From positions 1 through 20,665 of the forward strand of contig JBELLF010000016.1 of assembly GCA_042088875.1 (NCBI GenBank): DNA of 20,665 nt. Direction: 5' to 3'. This stretch comes from Marisimplicoccus framensis_A (GTDB lineage: Bacteria > Bacteroidota > Bacteroidia > Flavobacteriales > Flavobacteriaceae). Shown piece after piece: positions 9,201 through 16,151 of the stretch. Both the position numbers and the translations under genes were made by a program. The notes beneath the pieces are model-generated. The model did not search any database, was not told the DNA's origin, and saw only the letters and a list, made by a program, of their open reading frames with translations. How positions within the stretch are numbered: position 1 is the stretch's first letter; the number at the start of each line of letters is the position of its first letter.

Positions 9201-9689
9201 TTTTATAATCCACCATACAGATTCCATGTATTTAGATTCATATGTTACATAAGGATCAGACATATCAATCCAATAACCCATTTCTTTTGTCAATGATTCC
9301 CAATCAGAAGTATATTTCATAACCGCTTCCTTACATGCGTTATTATAATCTGATATACTAATCTTATCCCCTATATCATCTTTTGAAATTCCTAATACCT
9401 TTTCTACACCTAGTTCAACAGGAAGCCCGTGGGTATCCCACCCAGCTTTTCTCTTAACGTTAAATCCTTTGATAGTCTTATATCTACAAAAGGCATCTTT
9501 TATAGTTCTAGCCAATACATGGTGAATTCCAGGTTTACCATTTGCAGAAGGAGGACCTTCAAAGAACACAAAACTCTCTCTATTATCTCTGTTTGATGAT
9601 TTGATAAAAATATCATTTATAACCCAGAAGTCTTCAATCTCTTTTGCAATTGAATTAAGTGAAAATTTTTTAGATTCTTTAAATCCCAT
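6288..9689 (-). CDS. ileS: Isoleucyl-tRNA synthetase, long eukaryote-like type
   Basis: Charges tRNA-Ile in the cytoplasm and edits mischarged Val-tRNA. 1133 residues, the long form. Class I signatures: EGPPSANGKPGIHH (44-57), in which HxGH is replaced by GIHH, and KMSKR at 680-684. Between them are AGWDTHGLPVE (82-92), the CP1 editing region with TTTPWTLPSN (234-243) and TAPTFGADDY (359-368), and VWFDSGSMPYAQ (604-615). The anticodon-binding region follows (WYVRLSRRRFW), then a long C-terminal extension ending in LEFDDIKTVITINKI; I see no zinc-type Cys cluster at the C-terminus. ATG start at 9689. A 61-base spacer separates it from the TonB receptor upstream, the widest gap between the two minus-strand blocks, so it may have its own promoter, though no convincing one is visible. 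Confidence 0.97.
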   Translation of the reverse strand: MGFKESKKFSLNSIAKEIEDFWVINDIFIKSSNRDNRESFVFFEGPPSANGKPGIHHVLARTIKDAFCRYKTIKGFNVKRKAGWDTHGLPVELGVEKVLGISKDDIGDKISISDYNNACKEAVMKYTSDWESLTKEMGYWIDMSDPYVTYESKYMESVWWIIKNIYEKNLIYKGYTVQPYSPAAGSGLSSHELNQPGAYRDISDTSVVAQFKSLKEGLPDKLINFYPFYFLAWTTTPWTLPSNTALTVGKKIQYSLIKTYNQYTKELVTVVIATKLIHKIFSKIFYEVKSEKELDSFDNQQTNIPYLICHEVSGKNLENIKYERIWDESPLPLDNPENAFRVITGDFVTTDDGTGIVHTAPTFGADDYKVAKSAKPEIPPLLVLDKNGIKVPLVDLKGKFIDGIGLISGKYVKNEYYESDSIPKKSVDVEIAIRLKELNRAFKVEKYSHSYPHCWRTDKPVLYYPMESWFIKMDSLSDRMFELNKEINWKPKSTGEGRFGNWLKSANDWNLSRSRFWGIPLPIWTDEENEEVKVIGSAEELINEIEVSVKSGHMLSNPYFDFVIGNMSDENYLNIDLHKDIVDEITLTSSRGKPMKREKDIIDVWFDSGSMPYAQFHYPFENKDLIDHNINFPADFIAEGVDQTRGWFYTLHAISTLVFDSISYKNVVSNGLVLDKNGQKMSKRLGNAVDPFKMIDDYGADAVRWYMISNSNPWDNLKFDQEGVVEVKRKFFGTLHNVYSFFSLYANIDNFSYKEETIEFEKRSELDQWIISELNSLIKKVDNYYSEYELTPALREISDFVQEKLSNWYVRLSRRRFWKGEYNDDKISAYQTLYDCLSSISKLISPIAPFYSEYIFQCLNTVTKKEGYESVHLSEFPIADDHFIYPELENKINQVRNICSLALSIRKKEKLKVRQPLNKIIIPVKDKNEKNKIENAKAQILSEINVKSIEFLNNKNSLLIKELKPNFKILGPRYGSIINDVASMIKSFSQKQIEDLESNGKANFSIRETNVIIDLYDVEINYKDIEGLSVASGDGTTIALDLKLDENLINEGIARELVNRIQNIRKSKDLEVTDKIEINIKKFEKLENAIKSNLDYIKGETLANKLYFSENLSEEGETLEFDDIKTVITINKI

Positions 9690-9750
9690 TAATCCTAGAA
9701 TTAAAGGCGAAATTAATGATTTTAGATCAAAATAAAGTTAATTAACTACT
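9690..9750 (-). other. AT-rich spacer between TonB-receptor gene and ileS
   Basis: This 61-base stretch precedes ileS and follows the receptor stop. It contains a 12-base palindrome AGTTAATTAACT (9736-9747), whose possible stem is only 4 A/T-rich pairs, and one near match to the -7 box (TAATTTCG on the minus strand, 9708-9715) without a -33 element at the right distance. I cannot assign a promoter or terminator with confidence. Confidence 0.4.
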
Positions 9751-12252
9751 TTATAATTTAAGATTTAAACCTGCTTGGAAAGATCTACCAGGTGCAGAAA
9801 TTCCAGAAGCAAATGTTCTATAATGAATATCAAAAATATTCGTAATACCAAGTCTCAATGTAGAATTTGAGGATATTTTTTTGCTTGCATAAATTGAAAA
9901 ATCTGACCACTTTGGTGTTCCTAGGAAATTTTTTAACCCATTTTGATCAATTAAATAAGGAGTTTCATCAAGGCCATCTTCTCCTCCTAAACTATATTCT
10001 GATGGATCTTTTGAGTCACTATATTTGTATATGGCCCTGATAGTTAAATCATTTTTAATATAATTTAATGAAAATGATCCAAATACAGGAGAGATTGACG
10101 GAAGTGGACCATATATTTCATTTTTATCCCCTTTAGTATAAGTTAAGCTGTAATTAATTTTTAAACTTCTATTAATATTATTATACCCATCAATTGAAAA
10201 TCCATGAATAAATCTATTACCTAAATTTTTATTAGCAATTGTAGTAACCTCCTCATTATTATAGATTATTGTAGATAGATTAGGAGTTGTAATATCAGAA
10301 TAAACAATATATTCTGCTCTACCAATATGTCTTAAAATTATTGTGCTAAATCCTCTAATTGATAGATAATTTTTGTTGTCAAGAGATTTATAATCAACTC
10401 CTAGATCTAGATTATATGCATATTCTGGCTTTAAAAATGTATTAGGAACAACTAATAAACCATTATTTTCTCTAATCTTTCCAATATCATCAATATTTGG
10501 ATTTCTAAAACCACTAGATAAAACTGTATTTATTTGAATTTTATTACTTGGCCTTAACTTCATTGATATTGTAGTTGTTAATGCCTTAGAATTTAAATTA
10601 ACTTTTGATAATTGAGGGTTTACTGATATTACATCATTCCAACTTGCCTTTAGTTTTGTAAATGTTAGTCTTGTCCCTATATTGAAAGTGAAAAACTCAC
10701 TCATGTTCCATGACCAGTTTACGTAGGATGCAAAGCTTGTATATGAACTTCCGTCGCTAGGGTACCTGGTTGGTATAGCAAATTTTTTACTTACTCCAAT
10801 AACATTATTATTGTCAACATCCAAAATTCTGTCATATGCTTTAGAATAATTATGATTATATGTTGTCTCTATTCCATATGAAAATGTATGTCCATTATTG
10901 AAAGATGTGTCAAAGTCACCATTCAAGCTTAACACTTTTAAATCCTCGATTTGATGGGATCTATTTAATGAATTAAATTTTCTTTTAATTCTACTTTCAT
11001 TAATTTTTTGGAATCCAAAAGTTATAACGCCTTTATCCATAAATTTATTTTTTGGAAAAATTTTAAGACTTGGAGAAATCAATATTCTTTTTTGAGGTCC
11101 ATAATACCATTCACTAAATTTTAAAGTATCATCCTTTAGAATACTTAGTTGATCATACCTGTCAATATCACTTGATTCAGAGAACTGAATATTTAAATTA
11201 AGAAGATTGTCACCTGCTAGTTTAAATAAAAATTTTTGAAATAAATCAACTTGACTATAGCCGGTATTCTTTTGAATATTATCATCTAAGTTAATTGATG
11301 GTTCTGCATAAAACTTATATCTTGAATTTTTCGAAAAAATTGGAGTTAGGCCCCAGTTTGAATAACCATGATTTCTGTTTTTCCCCATTTTAATATCACC
11401 ATATTTAGAAATCGAAATTGAAGTTATGCTACCCCAATTATCAGAACTGTAATTAGTATTGAAATTACTTGACAAACTATTGTTAGCTGAATTGAAGTTT
11501 GAGGTAAAGCTTGATGATATATTTTTAGAATTTTTTAGTATTGGATTCTTTGTATAGTAGTGAATTACACCCCCCATTGCATCTGAACCATAACCAACAG
11601 ATGAAGATCCAAATATTATCTCTGCTCTTTCAATATTACTAGGATCTATTGTAATGGAATTCTGAAGATGACCGGACCTATAAATAGCATTATTCATTCT
11701 TACACCATCAACAACTATTAAGACTCTATTAGCTTCAAATCCCCTAATAATTGGACTTCCACCCCCACCTTGGCTTTTTTGAATTCTAATTCCAGGGCTT
11801 AATTCAAGCATTTCTGCACCAGATGTGGGGGAAGAAATGAATAGGTCCTCTGACTTTATAACTGAGACTTTTTCTGCAATTTGATTTACATTGGATTCAG
11901 ATCTTGCAACTGATAAAATCACTTCATCTAGATTTTGACTCTCCGGATATAACAGAATTACATCTCCATCTTTAATATCACTTACAGATACTTCTAATAA
12001 GGAATATCCAAGTAATTGAAAATATATATTTCTCTCACTAGCAAATAACTCAAGATCAGCATTTCCATCTAGGTCACTTATTGTTGATTTATTTTTACTT
12101 TCATTAAACACTGTAACATCTGATAAAATTTCATTTGTTTCCCCATCTTTAAAGGTTACTTGTTGACTAAAAGAAATACTAGTAAACAAAAAAACTAGAA
12201 GTGTCTTCTTAAAGATTTGGTTTAAATTATTTGAAAATTTCACTAAAAACAT
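9751..12252 (-). CDS. TonB-dependent outer-membrane receptor, haem/CirA-like
   Basis: Outer-membrane active transporter, 833 residues from the chosen start. Signal peptide about 1-29 ending SFS|Q; a carboxypeptidase-D-like beta domain at about 30-105; a TonB-box-like DEVILSVARS; plug domain at about 115-235 with QGGGGSPIIRGFEANR, VDGVRMNNAIYRSGHLQ, IFGSSSVGYGSDAMGG; then the beta-barrel to the end (GRSFQAGLNLKL). The plug wording and the barrel segment SGFRNPNIDDIGKI resemble haem/haemoglobin receptors (FRAP and NPNL boxes), so haem or iron-chelate uptake is the best guess, not certain. The frame can be extended to a TTG at 12303, but ATG at 12252 gives a normal basic-then-hydrophobic signal peptide, so I chose it. 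It overlaps the end of recO by 26 bases. No ligand-processing or haem-degrading gene is nearby. Confidence 0.88.
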   Translation of the reverse strand: MFLVKFSNNLNQIFKKTLLVFLFTSISFSQQVTFKDGETNEILSDVTVFNESKNKSTISDLDGNADLELFASERNIYFQLLGYSLLEVSVSDIKDGDVILLYPESQNLDEVILSVARSESNVNQIAEKVSVIKSEDLFISSPTSGAEMLELSPGIRIQKSQGGGGSPIIRGFEANRVLIVVDGVRMNNAIYRSGHLQNSITIDPSNIERAEIIFGSSSVGYGSDAMGGVIHYYTKNPILKNSKNISSSFTSNFNSANNSLSSNFNTNYSSDNWGSITSISISKYGDIKMGKNRNHGYSNWGLTPIFSKNSRYKFYAEPSINLDDNIQKNTGYSQVDLFQKFLFKLAGDNLLNLNIQFSESSDIDRYDQLSILKDDTLKFSEWYYGPQKRILISPSLKIFPKNKFMDKGVITFGFQKINESRIKRKFNSLNRSHQIEDLKVLSLNGDFDTSFNNGHTFSYGIETTYNHNYSKAYDRILDVDNNNVIGVSKKFAIPTRYPSDGSSYTSFASYVNWSWNMSEFFTFNIGTRLTFTKLKASWNDVISVNPQLSKVNLNSKALTTTISMKLRPSNKIQINTVLSSGFRNPNIDDIGKIRENNGLLVVPNTFLKPEYAYNLDLGVDYKSLDNKNYLSIRGFSTIILRHIGRAEYIVYSDITTPNLSTIIYNNEEVTTIANKNLGNRFIHGFSIDGYNNINRSLKINYSLTYTKGDKNEIYGPLPSISPVFGSFSLNYIKNDLTIRAIYKYSDSKDPSEYSLGGEDGLDETPYLIDQNGLKNFLGTPKWSDFSIYASKKISSNSTLRLGITNIFDIHYRTFASGISAPGRSFQAGLNLKL

Positions 12253-12946
12253 CAATTGATTTAGGAGATTTGAACATTTGTAAATGTATAGAATAATAGT
12301 CAATTATATGATTAAGTAATCTTATTCTAGAATCTTTATTTATTCTCATATAATTTAAATCCTCAAATTTCATGCCTAATATATGCTTGAATAATTTATA
12401 GTCATCTAAGTCAATGAATTTTGATAAAGGTTTTATTATTGAGCTAGATCCAGATTTAATATTAAAGAATTCATCATTTTCGTTATTAATATTTGGATAA
12501 AACCCTATGTGTTTGGTAAGTTCAATTAAAAATTTTAAATGAAAATTATTACAACTCTCTTGAGAATCGAACCAGTTTAATGATTTGTCTAAAAAATTAA
12601 ATAAATTTTGATTTTTATCACCTTCTTCTTTAAATACACTATTTAAAATCTCAGATAAAAAAATTATAACAGTACTTTTTTCTATACTCGAATGTAAGCT
12701 CTTATAAAAATTTATGGGCTTTACTTCCTTAATATAGCCTAACCTCTCGTTTTTACTTAAGTTATAGTTTATGCTTATGAAATTAAGTGGGAAAAAATAT
12801 GCCTTGCTAAACTTAGGTTTTTTTGTTCCATAAATTCCTTTTACTATAAAATTTTTTAAACCAATATCTTCAAGATAACATGAGACAATCATGCTAGTCT
12901 CTCCATTCTTTATTGATTTTACAACAAAACCTCTTGAATTGGGCAT
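12227..12946 (-). CDS. recO: DNA repair protein RecO
   Basis: Recombination mediator that, with RecR and RecF, loads RecA onto SSB-coated gaps. 239 residues, standard length. The N-terminal part SRGFVVKSIKNGETSMIVSCY (4-24) with FIVKGIYGTKK (33-43) is the OB-fold typical of RecO; the rest is a diverged helical domain. There is no Cys zinc cluster, as in many RecO proteins. ATG start at 12946, one base after the gdhA stop; its 3' end overlaps the receptor start by 26 bases. Sequence conservation in the C-terminal half is low, so the call rests on the N-terminus, length and typical Bacteroidota context. Confidence 0.85.
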   Translation of the reverse strand: MPNSRGFVVKSIKNGETSMIVSCYLEDIGLKNFIVKGIYGTKKPKFSKAYFFPLNFISINYNLSKNERLGYIKEVKPINFYKSLHSSIEKSTVIIFLSEILNSVFKEEGDKNQNLFNFLDKSLNWFDSQESCNNFHLKFLIELTKHIGFYPNINNENDEFFNIKSGSSSIIKPLSKFIDLDDYKLFKHILGMKFEDLNYMRINKDSRIRLLNHIIDYYSIHLQMFKSPKSIDVFSEIFK

Positions 12947-12947
12947 T

Positions 12948-14288
12948 CTAAACTACTCCTTGTGCGAGCATTGCATCAGCTACTTTAACAAAGCCTGCAA
13001 TATTAGCCCCTTTTACATAATTTATTTCGTCTTTGGAAGAACCATATTTAACACATGAAGTGTGTATATCAGACATTATTTCTTTTAATTTACCATCTAC
13101 AACGTCACGAGTCCAGGTATACCTTAGGGAGTTTTGAGCCATCTCTAACCCAGATACTGCAACTCCTCCTGCATTTGAAGCTTTACCAGGTGCATACAAT
13201 ACACTATTATTAATGAATTGTTCAACTGCATCTGGCGTGCAAGGCATGTTAGCACCTTCACCAACGGCATTACATCCATTTTTTATCAGAGAGATTGCAT
13301 CTTCTTTACCTAATTCATTTTGTGTAGCACATGGTATTGCAACATCACATTTAATATGCCACGGCGATTTATTTGCATAAAATTCTGCTTTTGGATATTT
13401 CTTAGTATACTCTGATATTCTAACTCTTTTTTCATTTTTAAGGTCCATAATATATTGGAGCTTTTCAGAATCTATGCCATCTTTATCATAAATAAATCCT
13501 GATGAATCAGAAAGAGTTAAAACCTTAGCCCCCATGTCAATGCATTTCTCAGTAGCATATTGTGCTACATTTCCAGATCCAGATATGGTAATTTTTTTTC
13601 CTTTCATACTATCTCCTTTATTTTCTAACATTTCGTTAATGAAATAAACTACTCCATAACCTGTTGCTTCAGGTCTAATCAAGGAACCACCCCATGATAT
13701 TCCCTTACCTGTTAGAACACCTGAAAATTCATTTTTTAATCTTTTATATTGGCCAAAAAGGTAGCCTATTTCTCTTCCCCCAACTCCTATATCTCCAGCA
13801 GGTATATCCTTATTAGGTCCTATGTGCCTAAAAAGTTCGGTCATAAAACTTTGACAGAATCTCATAACCTCAGTATCAGATTTACCTTTTGGATCAAAAT
13901 CTGAACCTCCTTTACCACCTCCCATTGGAAGTGTTGTTAGTGCATTTTTGAATACTTGTTCAAAAGCTAAAAACTTTAGTATACTTAGATTAACTGAGGG
14001 ATGAAACCTTAAACCTCCTTTATATGGACCTATAGCAGAGTTCATCTCAATTCTATATCCTCTATTAACTTGAATTTCTTCATTGTCATCTATCCATGCA
14101 ACTCTGAAAGAGACCACTCTTTCAGGCTCAACCATTCGGAGAAGAATGTTTTGACCATAGTATATGTCTTGGGTAACTATATATGGAATAACAGTTTCTG
14201 CAACCTCTGTAACAGCCTGCATAAATTCAGGCTCATTTTGGTTTTTTTGACTTACTTGTGATAAAAATTGTTTAATTATTTTGTCCAT
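12948..14288 (-). CDS. gdhA: Glutamate dehydrogenase, NADP-type hexameric
   Basis: Reversible reductive amination of 2-oxoglutarate to glutamate, a main ammonium-assimilation route. 446 residues from the chosen start (E. coli GdhA 447). Substrate-binding K90 in GPYKGGLRF, catalytic K126 in PMGGGKGGSDFDP, dinucleotide loop GSGNVA at 237-242 followed by TLSDSSG, where the absence of an acidic residue at the end of strand two favours NADP(H), and NAGGVAVSGLEMAQNS near the C-terminus. The frame also allows GTG at 14297, which would overlap the upstream stop as GTGA; I prefer ATG at 14288 because MDKIIKQFLSQV then aligns with MDQTYSLESFLNHV of E. coli. It is fourth from the right in the panC-to-receptor block, one base before recO. 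Confidence 0.95.
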   Translation of the reverse strand: MDKIIKQFLSQVSQKNQNEPEFMQAVTEVAETVIPYIVTQDIYYGQNILLRMVEPERVVSFRVAWIDDNEEIQVNRGYRIEMNSAIGPYKGGLRFHPSVNLSILKFLAFEQVFKNALTTLPMGGGKGGSDFDPKGKSDTEVMRFCQSFMTELFRHIGPNKDIPAGDIGVGGREIGYLFGQYKRLKNEFSGVLTGKGISWGGSLIRPEATGYGVVYFINEMLENKGDSMKGKKITISGSGNVAQYATEKCIDMGAKVLTLSDSSGFIYDKDGIDSEKLQYIMDLKNEKRVRISEYTKKYPKAEFYANKSPWHIKCDVAIPCATQNELGKEDAISLIKNGCNAVGEGANMPCTPDAVEQFINNSVLYAPGKASNAGGVAVSGLEMAQNSLRYTWTRDVVDGKLKEIMSDIHTSCVKYGSSKDEINYVKGANIAGFVKVADAMLAQGVV

Positions 14289-14293
14289 TTCAA

Positions 14294-15238
14294 TCACTTA
14301 CTTAACAAAGGTAGTACAAAAAAAGATAGAGCTCCAAAAATTAAAGTTATAATTGCCTGACATGACCAAGCTAACCAACCATAGGTTAATCCCAGCTCAG
14401 TATTAATGCCAAAATTAACTAAGAATAAAGATATTGCTAATGGGTAAACACCTAGCCCATGATTTGAAAGAGAAATACTGTATACACCAACAACAAATGC
14501 TGGAAAAATTAAATTTGAATCTATTTCACTTAGTTCTGGAACTGAAAACTTAATCACTGAAAAAGCAAGTATGTAACATGTCCAGATTAATAATGATAAC
14601 ATAACAAATAAAATCATTTTTGATTTTAGCTTAGTTACTGATAATAATCCTTCTAAAATGGTATTAAAAAACCTTCCGAGTCTTTTTATTTTTTTAATTA
14701 AAATAATTGAGACAATAATAAAAAACAAAATTACAATACCAATAATTGCAATGTTATCATTTATATATAATAAAATCTCATCATCAAATAGTGATTCAAT
14801 TATTAAATCATATTGAAGAATCCAAACAGTTATTAAAATTATTAGGGATATACAAATATCAACAACTCTTTCTGCAGCAATAGTTCCAAGTGTCTTGCCT
14901 AAAGGAATATTAGTATAGCTACTAAGGACAGAGGCTCTAACAAATTCACCTGATCTAGCAATAGCCATATTTGATGTATAACACATAAATACACTTGCAA
15001 TACTTATTAACTTATTTGAGTTATAACCCATTGAACTAGATAGTAGCTGCCACCTAAGTCCTCTTATCACATCGGCAGATGCTCCTAATAGCATTGCTGC
15101 TAGCACAAACTCAATTTTGGCAGAACCTATATAGCTATATATTAACTTTCTTTCATCAGGGTTAGTCAATTCAAAAGTTAAATAAATAAAGAAAAGGCCA
15201 ACTATTAAAGGGATAAGTATTTTAAGTCTTTTTTTCAA
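14294..15238 (-). CDS. UPF0104 / lysylphosphatidylglycerol synthase-like membrane protein
   Basis: Integral inner-membrane protein of 314 residues with about eight hydrophobic segments (around 5-22, 42-58, 78-93, 127-143, 160-183, 207-230, 243-275, 288-311). It has the family motifs GEFVR (97-101) and AAERVVD (121-127). The family includes the flippase half of MprF, but this protein has no acyltransferase domain, so the substrate is unknown; lipid or lipid-linked export is only a possibility. The only usable start is TTG at 15238-15236: it begins a basic segment followed by the first helix, and a stop lies five codons upstream. It starts one base after the panC stop, arguing for tight co-expression, and ends 5 bases before gdhA. 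Confidence 0.85.
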   Translation of the reverse strand: MKKRLKILIPLIVGLFFIYLTFELTNPDERKLIYSYIGSAKIEFVLAAMLLGASADVIRGLRWQLLSSSMGYNSNKLISIASVFMCYTSNMAIARSGEFVRASVLSSYTNIPLGKTLGTIAAERVVDICISLIILITVWILQYDLIIESLFDDEILLYINDNIAIIGIVILFFIIVSIILIKKIKRLGRFFNTILEGLLSVTKLKSKMILFVMLSLLIWTCYILAFSVIKFSVPELSEIDSNLIFPAFVVGVYSISLSNHGLGVYPLAISLFLVNFGINTELGLTYGWLAWSCQAIITLIFGALSFFVLPLLSK

Positions 15239-15239
15239 A

Positions 15240-16061
15240 TTATTTAAGTTTTATATTGTCAATTATTCTTGTTTTGCCAATCCAACATGCAATATAAATT
15301 CTATCACCTTCATCTATTAAACTGCTACTATAATTTGACAAATTATCAATCTCAAAATATTCAAGTTTACAGTTTTTTAAATTATTCAACTCGTCTAAAA
15401 TATTATCTGGAATTTTATCTATTTTGCTGTTTTTGTATACCTCCTTTACCATTAACATAAACTTATTTATTTTTCCTGCAATTAATCTTTCTTCTTCAGT
15501 CATATTTTTATTTCTTGAGCTCATTGCTAATCCATCAGGCTCTCTAAGTGTTTCACATGATTTAATATTAACATTAATACTAAGTTTTTTAACCATTATT
15601 TTAATAATACTTAATTGTTGGAAATCTTTTTCCCCAAAATATGCATTATCAGGGCTGAATATATTAAACAGTTTTTCAACTATAGTGGCTACTCCATCAA
15701 AGTGCCCAGGCCTAAATTTACCTTCTAGAACGTTATCTAAATTATCTAAGTCATATTTTTTAGAAACAACCTCTTGATAGAGATCTTTATCTGCTGGAGC
15801 GTAGATAAATATATCTTTATAATGCCTGAGTTTATCTATGTCATTTTCTAAATTTCTTGGGTATTGCTTCAGGTCATTTATATCATTAAATTGTGTTGGG
15901 TTTATATAGATTGTAACAATTACTTGCTCATTTTCAATTAAAGCTCTTTTAACAAGGGAAAGATGGCCTTTATGAAGAGATCCCATTGTAGGAACTAATC
16001 CAATTAGTTTACTTGAATCTACTGACTTTAAAAGCTCTTTATGGGATGAGAACACTCTCAA
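15240..16061 (-). CDS. panC: Pantothenate synthetase (pantoate--beta-alanine ligase)
   Basis: Joins pantoate and beta-alanine using ATP to give pantothenate, the precursor of coenzyme A. 273 residues. PTMGSLHKGHLSLVKRA (24-40) contains the HxGH nucleotide motif (H30, H33); INPTQF (53-58), GEKDFQQL (143-150) and MSSRN (180-184) are all present in the expected order. The start is TTG at 16061-16059, directly preceded in frame by a stop; the alternative GTG two codons later would cost little, and no ATG is available. The N-terminus RVFSSHKEL fits family members. It is the first gene of the minus-strand block and diverges from the GT5-like gene across 90 bases. A panD gene, often found next to panC in this group, is not present between it and the UPF0104 gene. 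Confidence 0.95.
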   Translation of the reverse strand: MRVFSSHKELLKSVDSSKLIGLVPTMGSLHKGHLSLVKRALIENEQVIVTIYINPTQFNDINDLKQYPRNLENDIDKLRHYKDIFIYAPADKDLYQEVVSKKYDLDNLDNVLEGKFRPGHFDGVATIVEKLFNIFSPDNAYFGEKDFQQLSIIKIMVKKLSINVNIKSCETLREPDGLAMSSRNKNMTEEERLIAGKINKFMLMVKEVYKNSKIDKIPDNILDELNNLKNCKLEYFEIDNLSNYSSSLIDEGDRIYIACWIGKTRIIDNIKLK

Positions 16062-16151
16062 CTATGAGAAATTAAATTTAAAGATAGGCTTTTTATATAG
16101 TTACTCTTATAATTTTCGTAATTTTGCCTTTCTATAGCCAATATTTAGATT
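16062..16151. promoter_or_regulatory. Divergent promoter region panC / GT5-like gene
   Basis: Ninety AT-rich bases between two divergently transcribed blocks must hold promoters for both. On the plus strand TAATTTTG at 16119-16126 fully matches the Bacteroidota -7 consensus TAnnTTTG and leaves 25 bases to the TTG start, a sensible leader length. On the minus strand TATCTTTA at 16079-16086 is a one-mismatch -7 candidate for panC. Neither has a clear TTTG at -33. The location is well supported by gene orientation, the exact boxes less so. Confidence 0.45.

Noticed and set aside
9708..9731. TTTG plus TAATTTCG on the minus strand as an ileS promoter
   Set aside because: The spacer is 12 bases instead of about 19-21 and the -7 box has a mismatch.
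9736..9747. Palindrome AGTTAATTAACT after the TonB-receptor stop, and the similar AGTT...AACT at 5238-5250
   Set aside because: Only 4 A/T-rich base pairs could form a stem and no proper U-tract follows; TTAATTAA is common at stop codons in this base composition, so I do not call terminators.
12253..12303. Longer TonB-receptor start at TTG 12303
   Set aside because: It adds 17 residues before a normal signal peptide and lies deeper in recO; ATG at 12252 is the better start.
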